DNA from: Bifidobacterium pullorum subsp. gallinarum
GTDB lineage: Bacteria > Actinomycetota > Actinomycetes > Actinomycetales > Bifidobacteriaceae
Assembly (NCBI RefSeq): GCF_000741215.1
Contig: NZ_JGYX01000005.1
Span: forward strand, 186,001-250,000
Reading direction: 5' to 3'
Length of the DNA stretch: 64,000 nt
In this document: one piece after another, positions 40,525 through 48,440 of the stretch
Numbering within the stretch: the first letter of the stretch is position 1
How the letters are laid out: each line of letters opens with the position of its first letter
Program-made: the position numbers and the translations under genes
The notes under the pieces: generated by a model
Told to the model about the DNA's origin: nothing
The model's input: only the letters and a program-made list of their open reading frames with translations
Databases searched by the model: none

Positions 40525-42174
40525 ATGGCAGCGTTTAGTTCTTTGACAGACAGGCTCTCGAATGCGTTCAAGCACTTGAAGAGCAAAGGCAAGCTTTCCG
40601 AGGCGGACATCGACGGCACCATCCGCGAGATTCGCCGCGCCCTGCTCGACGCCGACGTGGCGCTTGAGGTGGTGCGCTCCTTCACCGGCCGTATCCGCGA
40701 GCGCGCGCTGGGCACCGAGGTGTCCGAGGCGCTCAACCCGGCCCAGCAGGTCGTCAAGATCGTCTACGACGAGCTGACCGGCGTGCTCGGTCAGGGTGTG
40801 GACCGTCCGTTGAACTTCGCCAAGAACCCGCCGACGATCATCATGCTCGCCGGTCTGCAGGGTGCCGGTAAGACCACGTTGGCCGGCAAGCTCGGCTATT
40901 GGCTCAAGGATGCCGGTCATACGCCGCTGCTGGTGGCGGCCGATCTGCAGCGTCCGAACGCGGTGACGCAGCTGCAGGTGGTCGGCGAGCGCGCCGGCGT
41001 GCCGGTGTATGCGCCGGAGAAGGGCGTGCAGTCGGATGGCGGCGACGAGGTCTCCGCCCCCGGCCTGACCACCGGTGATCCGGTGAAGGTGGCCCGCGAT
41101 TCGATTGCGTTGGCCAAGCAGAAGCTGTATGACACGGTTATCATCGATACCGCCGGCCGTCTGGGTGTGGACGAGGTGCTGATGCAGCAGGCTCGCGATA
41201 TCCGTGACGCCGTGCAGCCCGATGAGATCCTGTTCGTGATCGATGCGATGATCGGCCAGGATGCGGTGCGTACCGCCAAGGCCTTCGACGAGGGCGTGGA
41301 TTTCACCGGCGTGGTGCTCTCCAAGCTGGATGGCGACGCCCGTGGCGGTGCCGCGTTGTCGGTGGCGAGCGTGACCGGCAAGCCGATCCTGTTCGCCTCG
41401 ACCGGCGAGGGGTTGAAGGATTTCGAGGTCTTCCATCCGGACCGTATGGCTTCGCGCATCCTGGATATGGGCGATATCCTGACCCTGATCGAGCAGGCGC
41501 AGAAGCAGTTCGACGAGGAGGAGGCCCGCAAGGCCGCCCAGAAGATGGCCGAGGGCGAGTTCGGTCTGGACGACTTCCTTGAGCAGCTGCAGCAGGTGCG
41601 CAAGCTGGGGTCGATGAAGAGCCTGCTCGGCATGATTCCGGGTATGGCGCAGCATCGTCAGGCGCTGGAGCAGTTCGACGAGCGTGAGATCGACCGCACC
41701 GAGGCGATCATCCGTTCGATGACCCCGGCCGAGCGACGGAATCCGAAGATCATCGACGGCTCGCGCCGCGCCCGCATCGCCTACGGTTCGGGTGTGACGG
41801 TCTCGCAGGTCAACGCGCTGCTGCAGCGCTTCGAGCAGGCCGCCAAGATGATGAAGCGCATGTCCAACAAGGCCGGCATGGGTGGCATCCCCGGGTTCGG
41901 CGGCCCTGCGGCCGGCGGCAAGAAGGGCAAGAAGGGCAAGAAGAAGGGTTCCAAGTCCGGCAACCCGATGAAGCGTGAGGCCGAGGAGAAGGCGTTGCGC
42001 GACCGCCTGTCCGGCAAGGGCGGCTCGTCCGGCAGCTCGGGCGGTTCGGCGTTCGCCAAGAAGCCGCAGAATCCGGCGTTGCCGGCCGGCCTGCAGGATA
42101 TGCTCGGCGAGAATGGCATGCCCGATGTGCCGCCGAATCTCGGTGGCGGTCTGGGCGGTCTCTTCGGCCGCTGA
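40525..42174 (+). CDS. ffh: Signal recognition particle protein Ffh
   Basis: SRP GTPase of 549 aa that binds signal sequences and 4.5S RNA and delivers ribosomes to FtsY. N domain, then G domain with GLQGAGKTTLAGKLG, IIDTAGRLGVDE and VLSKLDGDARGG. The methionine-rich M domain follows (SMKSLLGMIPGM, MMKRMSNKAGMGG). A Gly/Lys/Ser-rich tail of about 80 residues is longer than in E. coli. TAGACT lies 13 nt before the ATG, suggesting a very short leader with GGGGGA as the binding site. Confidence 0.97.
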   Translation: MAAFSSLTDRLSNAFKHLKSKGKLSEADIDGTIREIRRALLDADVALEVVRSFTGRIRERALGTEVSEALNPAQQVVKIVYDELTGVLGQGVDRPLNFAKNPPTIIMLAGLQGAGKTTLAGKLGYWLKDAGHTPLLVAADLQRPNAVTQLQVVGERAGVPVYAPEKGVQSDGGDEVSAPGLTTGDPVKVARDSIALAKQKLYDTVIIDTAGRLGVDEVLMQQARDIRDAVQPDEILFVIDAMIGQDAVRTAKAFDEGVDFTGVVLSKLDGDARGGAALSVASVTGKPILFASTGEGLKDFEVFHPDRMASRILDMGDILTLIEQAQKQFDEEEARKAAQKMAEGEFGLDDFLEQLQQVRKLGSMKSLLGMIPGMAQHRQALEQFDEREIDRTEAIIRSMTPAERRNPKIIDGSRRARIAYGSGVTVSQVNALLQRFEQAAKMMKRMSNKAGMGGIPGFGGPAAGGKKGKKGKKKGSKSGNPMKREAEEKALRDRLSGKGGSSGSSGGSAFAKKPQNPALPAGLQDMLGENGMPDVPPNLGGGLGGLFGR

Positions 42175-42190
42175 TTGATGCGCCTGTGGA

Positions 42191-42228
42191 TGGTCCCGCG
42201 CCCTTGGGGTTGCGGGACCATTCTCGTT
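42191..42228 (+). terminator. Terminator of ffh
   Basis: TGGTCCCGC (42191-42199) pairs with GCGGGACCA (42212-42220), followed by TTCTCGTT. Confidence 0.8.
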
Positions 42229-42414
42229 CCGGAGCATCCGGTCCCGTGCGAAGGCGGGATGTGCCCGATGGCGAGCCGAGTGGGACAAGGCATGGTCCGG
42301 AACCGCCGATGACCGTCGCGGTCGCGGCTGTTCGCGGTTCCGCGTGGGGCGGACCTGCCGGCTTTCTGGTAAGCTCCCGGAGATACGACGGACAACCGCG
42401 GCAAGGAGGATGGC

Positions 42415-43452
42415 ATGACGATCGCACTGGGGACGGCATTGGCGCTGCTCGTGCTGTGGTGGGCGTTGCGATTCCTGCCGGCCGGTGCCGAAGGGCGTCT
42501 GCCGCTGCCGTATCTGATCGCGCTGATTCCGTTCCTGTGGCTCCCCGCGCTGCTGCTCGCCATTGTTGCGGCCGTGCTGGGTTGCTGGCCGCTGGCGGTT
42601 GCCGCGGTGGTGCTAGCGATGATTGTCGCTCTGCGCGTGCCGCTCCACCGGCTCTCCCTGCGTGAAACATCCCGTGAAACCAAGCGTGAAACATATCGTG
42701 AAACGCATCCCGATACGTCCGACACAACTGCTCGCGGATACGACGAACAGCCGGATGCCCCCATCACCGTCATGACGCTCAACTGCCGATTCGGCCGTGC
42801 GGACGCGGATGCCATCATGGATGCGGTGCGCGCGCATGACGTCGACGTCCTCGCCCTCCAGGAACTCACGGCGGATCTGGTCGGTGCCCTCGACGCCGCG
42901 GGGATCCGCGACGTATTCCCCCATCGCCAGCTCGGCGAGGACCGTCCGACCGACAACGGCGGGTTCAACGGTCTGTGGACGCGGTTCGCCCCGGTCGCCG
43001 CCGCGTCGTCGTCCGCCCAGATCCCAGCCGCGGACGTGCCGGTGATCGTCGCATCGCCCACACGGAACGGCCGACCCGCCGACGCCCCCGATGCCGCCAT
43101 CGCCTTCGCCTCGGCGCATACCAAATCGCCGATGCGCGGGTGCCGCGCGTGGTCGCAGGGCATCGTCGGACTGGGCCGGCTGGCACTACAACGCGCCACT
43201 GTGGTGCTCGGCGACCTCAACTGCGGCATCGACCACCCGAGCTTCCGCAAGCTGCTGGCCGCCGGATTCCGCGACGCCAGCATGAGCGCCCTGCGCAAGC
43301 CGATGGTGTCGTTCCCCTCATGGCTCGCCTGGCCGCGCATCGAACTGGACCACGTGCTGATCAGCGGCGGGATCGACGCCGAACGGGTCGAAACCCTTAC
43401 CATCCACGGCAGCGATCACCTGGCCACGGTGGCCGCATTGCGCATTCGGTGA
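42415..43452 (+). CDS. Membrane-anchored endonuclease/exonuclease/phosphatase (EEP) protein
   Basis: Protein of 345 aa. Two or three N-terminal hydrophobic helices (about 1-80) anchor it, then an EEP catalytic domain should lie outside the membrane. EEP motifs are [38 protein letters not shown] and [12 protein letters not shown]. Substrates of such proteins range from nucleic acid to phospholipids and sugar phosphates. The linker (about 83-100) is a repeat, [16 protein letters not shown], encoded by four 12-bp units. AAGGAGGATGGC precedes the ATG. Confidence 0.88.
   Translation: MTIALGTALALLVLWWALRFLPAGAEGRLPLPYLIALIPFLWLPALLLAIVAAVLGCWPLAVAAVVLAMIVALRVPLHRLSLRETSRETKRETYRETHPDTSDTTARGYDEQPDAPITVMTLNCRFGRADADAIMDAVRAHDVDVLALQELTADLVGALDAAGIRDVFPHRQLGEDRPTDNGGFNGLWTRFAPVAAASSSAQIPAADVPVIVASPTRNGRPADAPDAAIAFASAHTKSPMRGCRAWSQGIVGLGRLALQRATVVLGDLNCGIDHPSFRKLLAAGFRDASMSALRKPMVSFPSWLAWPRIELDHVLISGGIDAERVETLTIHGSDHLATVAALRIR
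42661..42708 (+). repeat. Four tandem 12-bp units CGTGAAACNNNN in the EEP gene
   Basis: CGTGAAAC occurs at 42661, 42673, 42685 and 42697, each followed by 4 variable bases. It encodes the RET repeat linking the membrane and catalytic domains. CGTGAAAC is also one half of the bacterial parS palindrome. Confidence 0.85.
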
Positions 43453-43705
43453 CGGCGAAGACGCCGGCGCCGGACGTCCGGCATCCGCCGCCACACCACG
43501 ATGCGGCCGGACAGTCGCGCTTCGCGATCGCCGCGGCACCGCCCACGACACGGCGTGTCGCGGGGATGGGGTTATAATCGTCGGGTTATTCATGGGCGCG
43601 GCGCCCTCTACTCCCGCGTTGCATGAGGAACACGTGGGTTCTCGGATTCCGTGCCCCACACCGAAACCGAAAACCTGCACCCCTAGTGATACAAGGAGAG
43701 CCATT

Positions 43706-44170
43706 TTGGCAACCAAGATTCGTCTGAAGCGCATGGGCAAGAAGTTCTACGCCTTCTACCGCGTGGTCATCACCGATTCCCGCAACAAGCGTGACGGCAA
43801 GGCCATCGAGGAGATCGGCGTCTACGATCCGAACAAGCAGCCCTCGCTGATCCAGATCGATTCCGAGCGCGCTCAGTATTGGCTGGGTGTCGGCGCGCAG
43901 CCGACCGAGCCGGTGCTGAACCTGCTCAAAATCACCGGCGACTGGCAGAAGTTCAAGGGCATCGACGGTGCCGAAGGCACGCTGAAGACCGCCGAAGCCG
44001 GCCCGGACGCGCAGGCTCGTGTCGAGGCCGTTGAGGCTCAGGCCCAGAAGCTGAAGGCCGCCAAGTCCGAGGCCGCCGCCAAGGCTGCTGCCGAGGCTGA
44101 GGCCCAGGCCGCCGAGACCGCTGAGGAAGAGGCTCCGGCTGAGGAAGCCCCCGCAGAGGAAGCTGAGTGA
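43706..44170 (+). CDS. rpsP: 30S ribosomal protein S16 with extended tail
   Basis: Small-subunit protein S16, 154 aa. The conserved part ([48 protein letters not shown]) covers about 100 residues. An alanine- and glutamate-rich tail of about 50 residues follows. The start is TTG: no ATG or GTG fits, and AAGGAG lies 7-8 nt before it. It heads the rpsP-khpA-rimM cluster, and its stop overlaps khpA. Confidence 0.95.
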   Translation: MATKIRLKRMGKKFYAFYRVVITDSRNKRDGKAIEEIGVYDPNKQPSLIQIDSERAQYWLGVGAQPTEPVLNLLKITGDWQKFKGIDGAEGTLKTAEAGPDAQARVEAVEAQAQKLKAAKSEAAAKAAAEAEAQAAETAEEEAPAEEAPAEEAE

Positions 44171-44406
44171 TCATGCTCGCCCAGGCTGTTGAACATCTCA
44201 TCAAGAACATCGTCGATTTTCCGGATGATGTGTCCGTCAAGTCGCATGAGAACTCGCGCGGCGAACTGCTGCGCGTGCGCGTGAACCCCGAGGACATCGG
44301 CCGGGTGATCGGCCGCAACGGGCGTACGGCGAACGCGATCCGCACCGTGGTGCAGGCCCTGTCCGACCACAAGGTGCGTGTCGATATCATGGACGTGCGT
44401 CGGTAA
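44167..44406 (+). CDS. khpA: KH-domain RNA-binding protein KhpA
   Basis: Small RNA-binding protein of 79 aa consisting of one KH domain. The GXXG loop is in [16 protein letters not shown]. It probably pairs with a KhpB/Jag protein to bind many transcripts. GTG 44167 overlaps the rpsP stop (GTGA) and has GAGGAAG 8 nt upstream; ATG 44173 is an alternative. The position between rpsP and rimM is standard. Confidence 0.94.
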   Translation: MIMLAQAVEHLIKNIVDFPDDVSVKSHENSRGELLRVRVNPEDIGRVIGRNGRTANAIRTVVQALSDHKVRVDIMDVRR

Positions 44407-44420
44407 GAGAGTTCCGTAGC

Positions 44421-45110
44421 GTGGAGCGTCAACAACACTCTGACGACCCGCAGCAGCTCGACCTGCTGCGGGTCTGTCGTATCGGTCGTGCGCAGGGGCT
44501 CAAGGGTGAGGTCACCGTGCGCCTGTATACGGACGATCCGGACTACCGGTTCGCCCCCGGATCCGTGCTCTACACCCGCGACGGCTCGCAGGAGTACGTG
44601 GTGGAACGGTCCCGCACGTTCAAGGACCGTTGGATCATCAAATTCGAGGACGTCGACGACCGTGACGCCTCCGAGGCGTTGAACGGGATCGAATTGTACG
44701 GCGAAGCCGACGACCCCGAGCTCATGCTTGAGGAGGACGCTTGGTATCCGCGCGACCTGGTCGGGCTTGAGGCCCGTATGGCCGAGGACAACGGGCTGGG
44801 CGCACCGGCTGGTCTGGTGGTCGGCAAGGTTGTGGACGTGATCGACGGCGCGCAGTCGCTGCTCAAGATCCGACTGTCCGACGCCTATCTGGCGTCGCTG
44901 GCCTCGGACGGTGCGCCTGCCGCGGACGGTGCAGCTTCCGAACCTTCCTCTTTGCCTTCTAAGGGCACAGAAGACCAACAGGCGGAATCGGACCGCATCG
45001 AGAAGACCGCGCTGGTGCCGTTCGTTGAGCAGCTGGTACCCGACATCGACCTTGATGAGGGCTATCTGACCCTGGATCCGCCCGGCGGACTGATTCCCGG
45101 ATTGGGCTGA
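44421..45110 (+). CDS. rimM: Ribosome maturation factor RimM
   Basis: Helps assemble the 30S head by binding S19 near the 3' domain of 16S rRNA. The RimM barrel is seen in VCRIGRAQGLKGEVTVRL. The PRC-barrel follows (DAWYPRDLVGLEA, GKVVDVIDGAQSLLKIRL). An insert of about 35 residues (SDGAPAADGAASEPSSLPSK) separates the last strands before VPFVEQLVPDIDL. Total 229 aa, about 50 more than usual. GTG start with AAGAGAG ahead. Confidence 0.95.
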   Translation: MERQQHSDDPQQLDLLRVCRIGRAQGLKGEVTVRLYTDDPDYRFAPGSVLYTRDGSQEYVVERSRTFKDRWIIKFEDVDDRDASEALNGIELYGEADDPELMLEEDAWYPRDLVGLEARMAEDNGLGAPAGLVVGKVVDVIDGAQSLLKIRLSDAYLASLASDGAPAADGAASEPSSLPSKGTEDQQAESDRIEKTALVPFVEQLVPDIDLDEGYLTLDPPGGLIPGLG

Positions 45111-45171
45111 TCAGCAACGGAGTCCATTGGCGTCAAACAAAACCTTGACGCCGGTCAACTTGTCTGATGAC

Positions 45172-45289
45172 AGGCGGCAAGGTAACAAGGTGGCAGGATT
45201 GCCTTGCCGCCTTGTTACCTTGCCGCCTTGCCGTACACCCGGCAACGCTGCTTTACCGCGTTATGGGAAACCGGTGACGTAAAGTTGCC
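45172..45289. repeat. Palindrome-rich rimM-trmD spacer
   Basis: Perfect 19-bp arms AGGCGGCAAGGTAACAAGG (45172-45190) and complement (45210-45228) around a 19-nt loop. A second, bulged inverted repeat follows, with GGCAA and CTTTAC (45241-45256) pairing with GTAAAG and TTGCC (45279-45289). No T run follows the first, so termination is doubtful. The spacer is 241 nt in a cluster that is usually tight. Confidence 0.8.
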
Positions 45290-45351
45290 GTTCCGTATAC
45301 GGTGCAGCTGGAAAAGAGGCGGTGCCGACCCTATTCGTTAGGCTGAAGGAT

Positions 45352-46251
45352 ATGAAGATCGACATCGTTTCCGTGTTCCCGGAGTATTTCGAGGTGCTGA
45401 ATCTGAGCCTGTTCGGCAAGGCGCAGGCCAAGGGGCTCGTTGAGGTGCATGCGCACAACCTGCGCGACTGGACGCACGACGTGCATCATTCCGTGGATGA
45501 CACCCCGGTCGGCGGCGGCGCCGGCATGGTGATGAAGCCCGAGGTCTGGGCCGAATGCCTGGATGACCTGCTTGGGCTAGCACCGGTAGAGGTCGCCCCC
45601 ATGTTGTCCGAATCGGGGGATTCTTTCAATTGCAACGATGCATATGACGGCAAAACGCAAGAATCCCCCGATTCGGACACAACAGCGGAAGCCCAGGGCA
45701 GCACGGTGCTCATCTTCCCGAATCCCTCCGCTCCCCTGTTCACCCAGCGCGACGCCACGGAGCTGAGCCATGCCGGCCGTCTGGTGTTCGGATGCGGCCG
45801 GTATGAGGGATACGATGCCCGCATCCCCGCGTACTACCGCAATCTGGGCGTGGACGTGCGCGAATACTCGATCGGCGACTACGTGCTCAACGGCGGCGAG
45901 GTGGCCGTGTCCGTGATGCTGGAGGCCATCACCCGCCTGCTGCCTGGGTTCATGGGCAATCCGGACTCCATTGTGGAGGAATCCTACACGGGCGGCAACG
46001 CACTGCTTGAGCACCGTCAATACACGAAGCCCGCCACTTGGCGCGGCATGGCCGTGCCGGATATCCTGTTGTCCGGCGACCACGGCAAGGTGGACCGGTT
46101 CCGCCGCGACGAGGCCCTCAGCCGCACCGATGAGATCCGTCCGGACCTCATCGAGCGGCTCGACTGCCGTGCATTCGACAAGGCCGACCGGAAGACGCTG
46201 ATGGCGCTGGGCTGGGAGGTGTCCGGCGACCATCCGCGCCGTCTGGACTGA
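45352..46251 (+). CDS. trmD: tRNA (guanine37-N1)-methyltransferase with palindrome-encoded insert
   Basis: SPOUT methyltransferase of 299 aa that makes m1G37 and prevents +1 frameshifting. KIDIVSVFPEYFEVL, GGGAGMVMKPEVW, LVFGCGRYEGYD and the knot SIGDYVLNGGE (about 173-183) are all intact. Residues about 85-109, between the first domain segment and STVLIFPNPSAPLFTQ, are extra: they read SESGDS..ESPDSD and are encoded by a 75-bp palindrome. The fold should tolerate this at a surface loop. ATG 45352 follows AAGGAT. Confidence 0.95.
   Translation: MKIDIVSVFPEYFEVLNLSLFGKAQAKGLVEVHAHNLRDWTHDVHHSVDDTPVGGGAGMVMKPEVWAECLDDLLGLAPVEVAPMLSESGDSFNCNDAYDGKTQESPDSDTTAEAQGSTVLIFPNPSAPLFTQRDATELSHAGRLVFGCGRYEGYDARIPAYYRNLGVDVREYSIGDYVLNGGEVAVSVMLEAITRLLPGFMGNPDSIVEESYTGGNALLEHRQYTKPATWRGMAVPDILLSGDHGKVDRFRRDEALSRTDEIRPDLIERLDCRAFDKADRKTLMALGWEVSGDHPRRLD
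45605..45679. repeat. 75-bp palindromic element inside trmD
   Basis: Perfect 20-nt arms, 45605-45624 (TGTCCGAATCGGGGGATTCT) and 45660-45679, around a 35-nt loop with an inner TTGC/GCAA pairing. The total of 75 nt keeps the trmD frame open and adds 25 codons. The 16-nt core GAATCCCCCGATTCGG recurs at 51656-51671 in recG. Confidence 0.92.
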
Positions 46252-46258
46252 TCAGCGA

Positions 46259-47590
46259 TTACACGGCGGCTTCGATGTAGTGGACCGCGGTCTCACCGTA
46301 ATCGCGGCGGTCGGTGACCTGCCAGCCTTCGGGCGGGGTCGGGTCATCGCTGCGAGTCGAGCGTTCCAGCACGATCACCGTATGCGGCACCGCCAGACCC
46401 GAAACCACCAGGTCCGCCAACAACCGGTTGCAGGCCTCGGTGGTGAACGCATACGGGGGATCGATGAAGATCACGTCGAACGCCTGTGATCTCGCCGCGC
46501 CTCCCGCGGCCACGACGGAAGAGACCTCACCGGATGCGACGGCGGCCCCATCCGCGCCATCGTGGATTGTGGTATTGGGGACGACACCTTCCATACCGGT
46601 CCCCGTTCCGCCGGGCAGCTTGCCGGAGAACTCCGGATGGGTCGCGGCACCGTCCTGCGGCACGCGCATCGTGCCGATCACATACTGTTCGGCACGCTTG
46701 CGCACCAATCGCACGCTCATGCCGCGCTCCCAAGCGCGGTTATGCCTCAGCTCCGCGAACGCGCCGGAGATCAGCGAGGCGGCCGGCGCCGCGGATTCCA
46801 CCGACACCAGCTCCCTCGCCCCCCGAGACAGCGCCTCGATGCCGAGCGCACCCGTCCCCGCAAACAGGTCGAGCACACGCGCGTCCTCCAGCACGGCCCA
46901 GGATTCCAGGCGTGAGAAGATCGCCTCCTTGGTCCGGTCGGTGGTCGGCCGCGTGCCGTTCTTCGCCGCCTTGAGTTCCAGTCCCTTGAATCGTCCCGCA
47001 ATCACTCGCATATCTTCCATTATCCATATGCGAGCGTCGGTACAGGCCGCGGAATCGTCGTCCGCCTCGATCAGCGCCTCGGACATGGACCGCGCCACGG
47101 AACGTTCCATGCGGTCGATGCGCTCGGCCATCAGGGCGATGCGCTTCTCCAACGTACGCAATCGGCTCTCGTACCGCATCAGCAGCAGGCCGCTGACGTC
47201 CTGCACCGGTCGTGGGGCACGCGCGTCGACCGGCCAGCGCGCATTCCTCGCGCCGTTCGCGCCGTTGCCGAGGAACCGTGGCGTTACCGCCTCGCCGGGC
47301 AGATTGCTCACCATCATGTCACTCGTCTCGTATTCGCCGTTCAAACGGCCGGACCGCTCGTCGGCGCGCCACCGCGCGATGCACCGCTCGATGCGCTTGT
47401 AGCCGATCAGAGAGGAGTACAGTCCCGCGTCGTTGAAGATCTTCGTAGGCGATTCGCCCTCGTGGTAGCGCCGCATGCATTCCGTTTTGAACCGCTCGGC
47501 GTAGAAGATACGTTCGGAGGTCACCGATTCGACTGCGGGCAATGACATCAGGTATGCCCGTTCCTTCGCTGTGAATTTTCCTTGCTTCAT
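46259..47590 (-). CDS. rsmD: Helix-turn-helix protein fused in frame to 16S rRNA m2G966 methyltransferase RsmD
   Basis: One open frame of 443 aa. Residues 1-75 form a transposase-like helix-turn-helix region (GKFTAKERAYLMSLPAVESV, then GESPTKIFNDAGL). Residues about 130-175 form a coiled coil (DVSGLLLMRYESRLRTLEKR). From about 194, MRVIAGRFKGLELKAAKNGT starts RsmD, with LFAGTGALGIEALSRGA and catalytic FIDPPYAF. RsmD alone would start at ATG 47011 or 47020. Its core carries an extra low-complexity loop of about 55 residues (PEFSGKLPGGTGTGMEG). GGGAG stands 8 nt before ATG 47590, so the fusion is probably translated, with internal initiation possible. Confidence 0.85.
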   Translation of the reverse strand: MKQGKFTAKERAYLMSLPAVESVTSERIFYAERFKTECMRRYHEGESPTKIFNDAGLYSSLIGYKRIERCIARWRADERSGRLNGEYETSDMMVSNLPGEAVTPRFLGNGANGARNARWPVDARAPRPVQDVSGLLLMRYESRLRTLEKRIALMAERIDRMERSVARSMSEALIEADDDSAACTDARIWIMEDMRVIAGRFKGLELKAAKNGTRPTTDRTKEAIFSRLESWAVLEDARVLDLFAGTGALGIEALSRGARELVSVESAAPAASLISGAFAELRHNRAWERGMSVRLVRKRAEQYVIGTMRVPQDGAATHPEFSGKLPGGTGTGMEGVVPNTTIHDGADGAAVASGEVSSVVAAGGAARSQAFDVIFIDPPYAFTTEACNRLLADLVVSGLAVPHTVIVLERSTRSDDPTPPEGWQVTDRRDYGETAVHYIEAAV

Positions 47591-48130
47591 GCGTTTTGCT
47601 CCCTGACCGCGGACGGTCTGTTGGTATTGCAGAGCCGTTGCCGCGCGTGCGATGCCGTGACCCTGTGGGTGGTTACGACTGCGCCGTACGGTGCGACTGT
47701 CGGTTGTTGGTATGTGGTGTTATGTCGAATCAGACGGCCGTTGCCGCCTCAGACCGTGGCCGGATGCCGGTGGTTCGGTCTGCGCATTCACTTGTTCTGT
47801 TTCGAGAGGACCCACCCGTGGGGATGGGGTTGGGGTCCATTACACGCCTCTTGTATGGCCTGGTCGAGCGTTTCAGCCTGCCGCGGAGATTATGCGACAT
47901 TCGAGCCGTGTCTGTTGCCCGTGTCAACTGTGACAGGAACGACGCCAGTGGTTGTGGGACGCCTCGGGGAGACGCCGATGATACCTAGGCTCAGGTAGCG
48001 CTCGTACGTCCATGATCCTTCTCCTCGCGCGTCGATTCACACCCGTGTATTCCGGATACGGGGTAACTCATCAGTGTAGCGGGCGTAGGTGGTCATATAC
48101 CCCCGTACCAACGCTGGAATGCTTGCGCTG
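47591..48130. other. Spacer upstream of the HTH-rsmD gene
   Basis: About 540 nt of accessory sequence without a convincing gene. Short open frames here have no ribosome-binding site or recognisable domain. Small inverted repeats include TGTCA/TGACA near 47925 and ACCCGT/ACGGGGT near 48052. It presumably holds the promoter of the HTH-rsmD gene. Confidence 0.5.
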
Positions 48131-48175
48131 CAATGAAAACGACTAGGGGGAGGGTTGCCGGCCCTCCCCCTAGTC
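48131..48175 (-). terminator. Terminator behind the HTH remnant
   Basis: Perfect 14-bp arms GACTAGGGGGAGGG (48141-48154) and complement (48162-48175). On the minus strand they are followed by GTTTTC. It lies 21 nt after the stop of the HTH remnant. Confidence 0.85.
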
Positions 48176-48196
48176 ATCATCGCGCATTGTGTCCGT

Positions 48197-48304
48197 TCAC
48201 CCCCGCAGGCGACGCACCTCATCCTTCAGATCGGCCACCTGCCGCTCCAACGACCGCAGTCGCGCCTCGTAGCGCACCAACAGCAGGCCGCTGACGTCCG
48301 CCGC
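48197..48304 (-). pseudogene. Remnant of an HTH/coiled-coil gene (C-terminus only)
   Basis: Encodes ADVSGLLLVRYEARLRSLER and then KDEVRRLRG before a stop. This matches the coiled-coil part of the HTH-RsmD fusion (DVSGLLLMRYESRLRTLEK) at protein and DNA level. The helix-turn-helix half is absent and the upstream sequence is unrelated. It shows what the free-standing gene end and its terminator looked like before the other copy fused to rsmD. Confidence 0.75.
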
Positions 48305-48440
48305 GTGGCTGGGATGATTGCAACTACCCACGCGATTGCGGAAAGGCTCACACTGATCGCACGCGCGTGATGCGGATTCTGGCCGGAGCAGGCTAGATCC
48401 CCACACCCCCTGCGACAGTAATTCCCGGGGCCGTGTCGCG

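Noticed and set aside
42661..42708. True parS site or origin-proximal region
   Set aside because: Only half-sites in direct orientation, none palindromic, and no parA, parB, dnaA or oriC features in the window.
47596..47988. Possible 130-codon gene in the recG-rsmD accessory DNA
   Set aside because: No binding site, no domain, and overlapping frames are equally open; likely non-coding.
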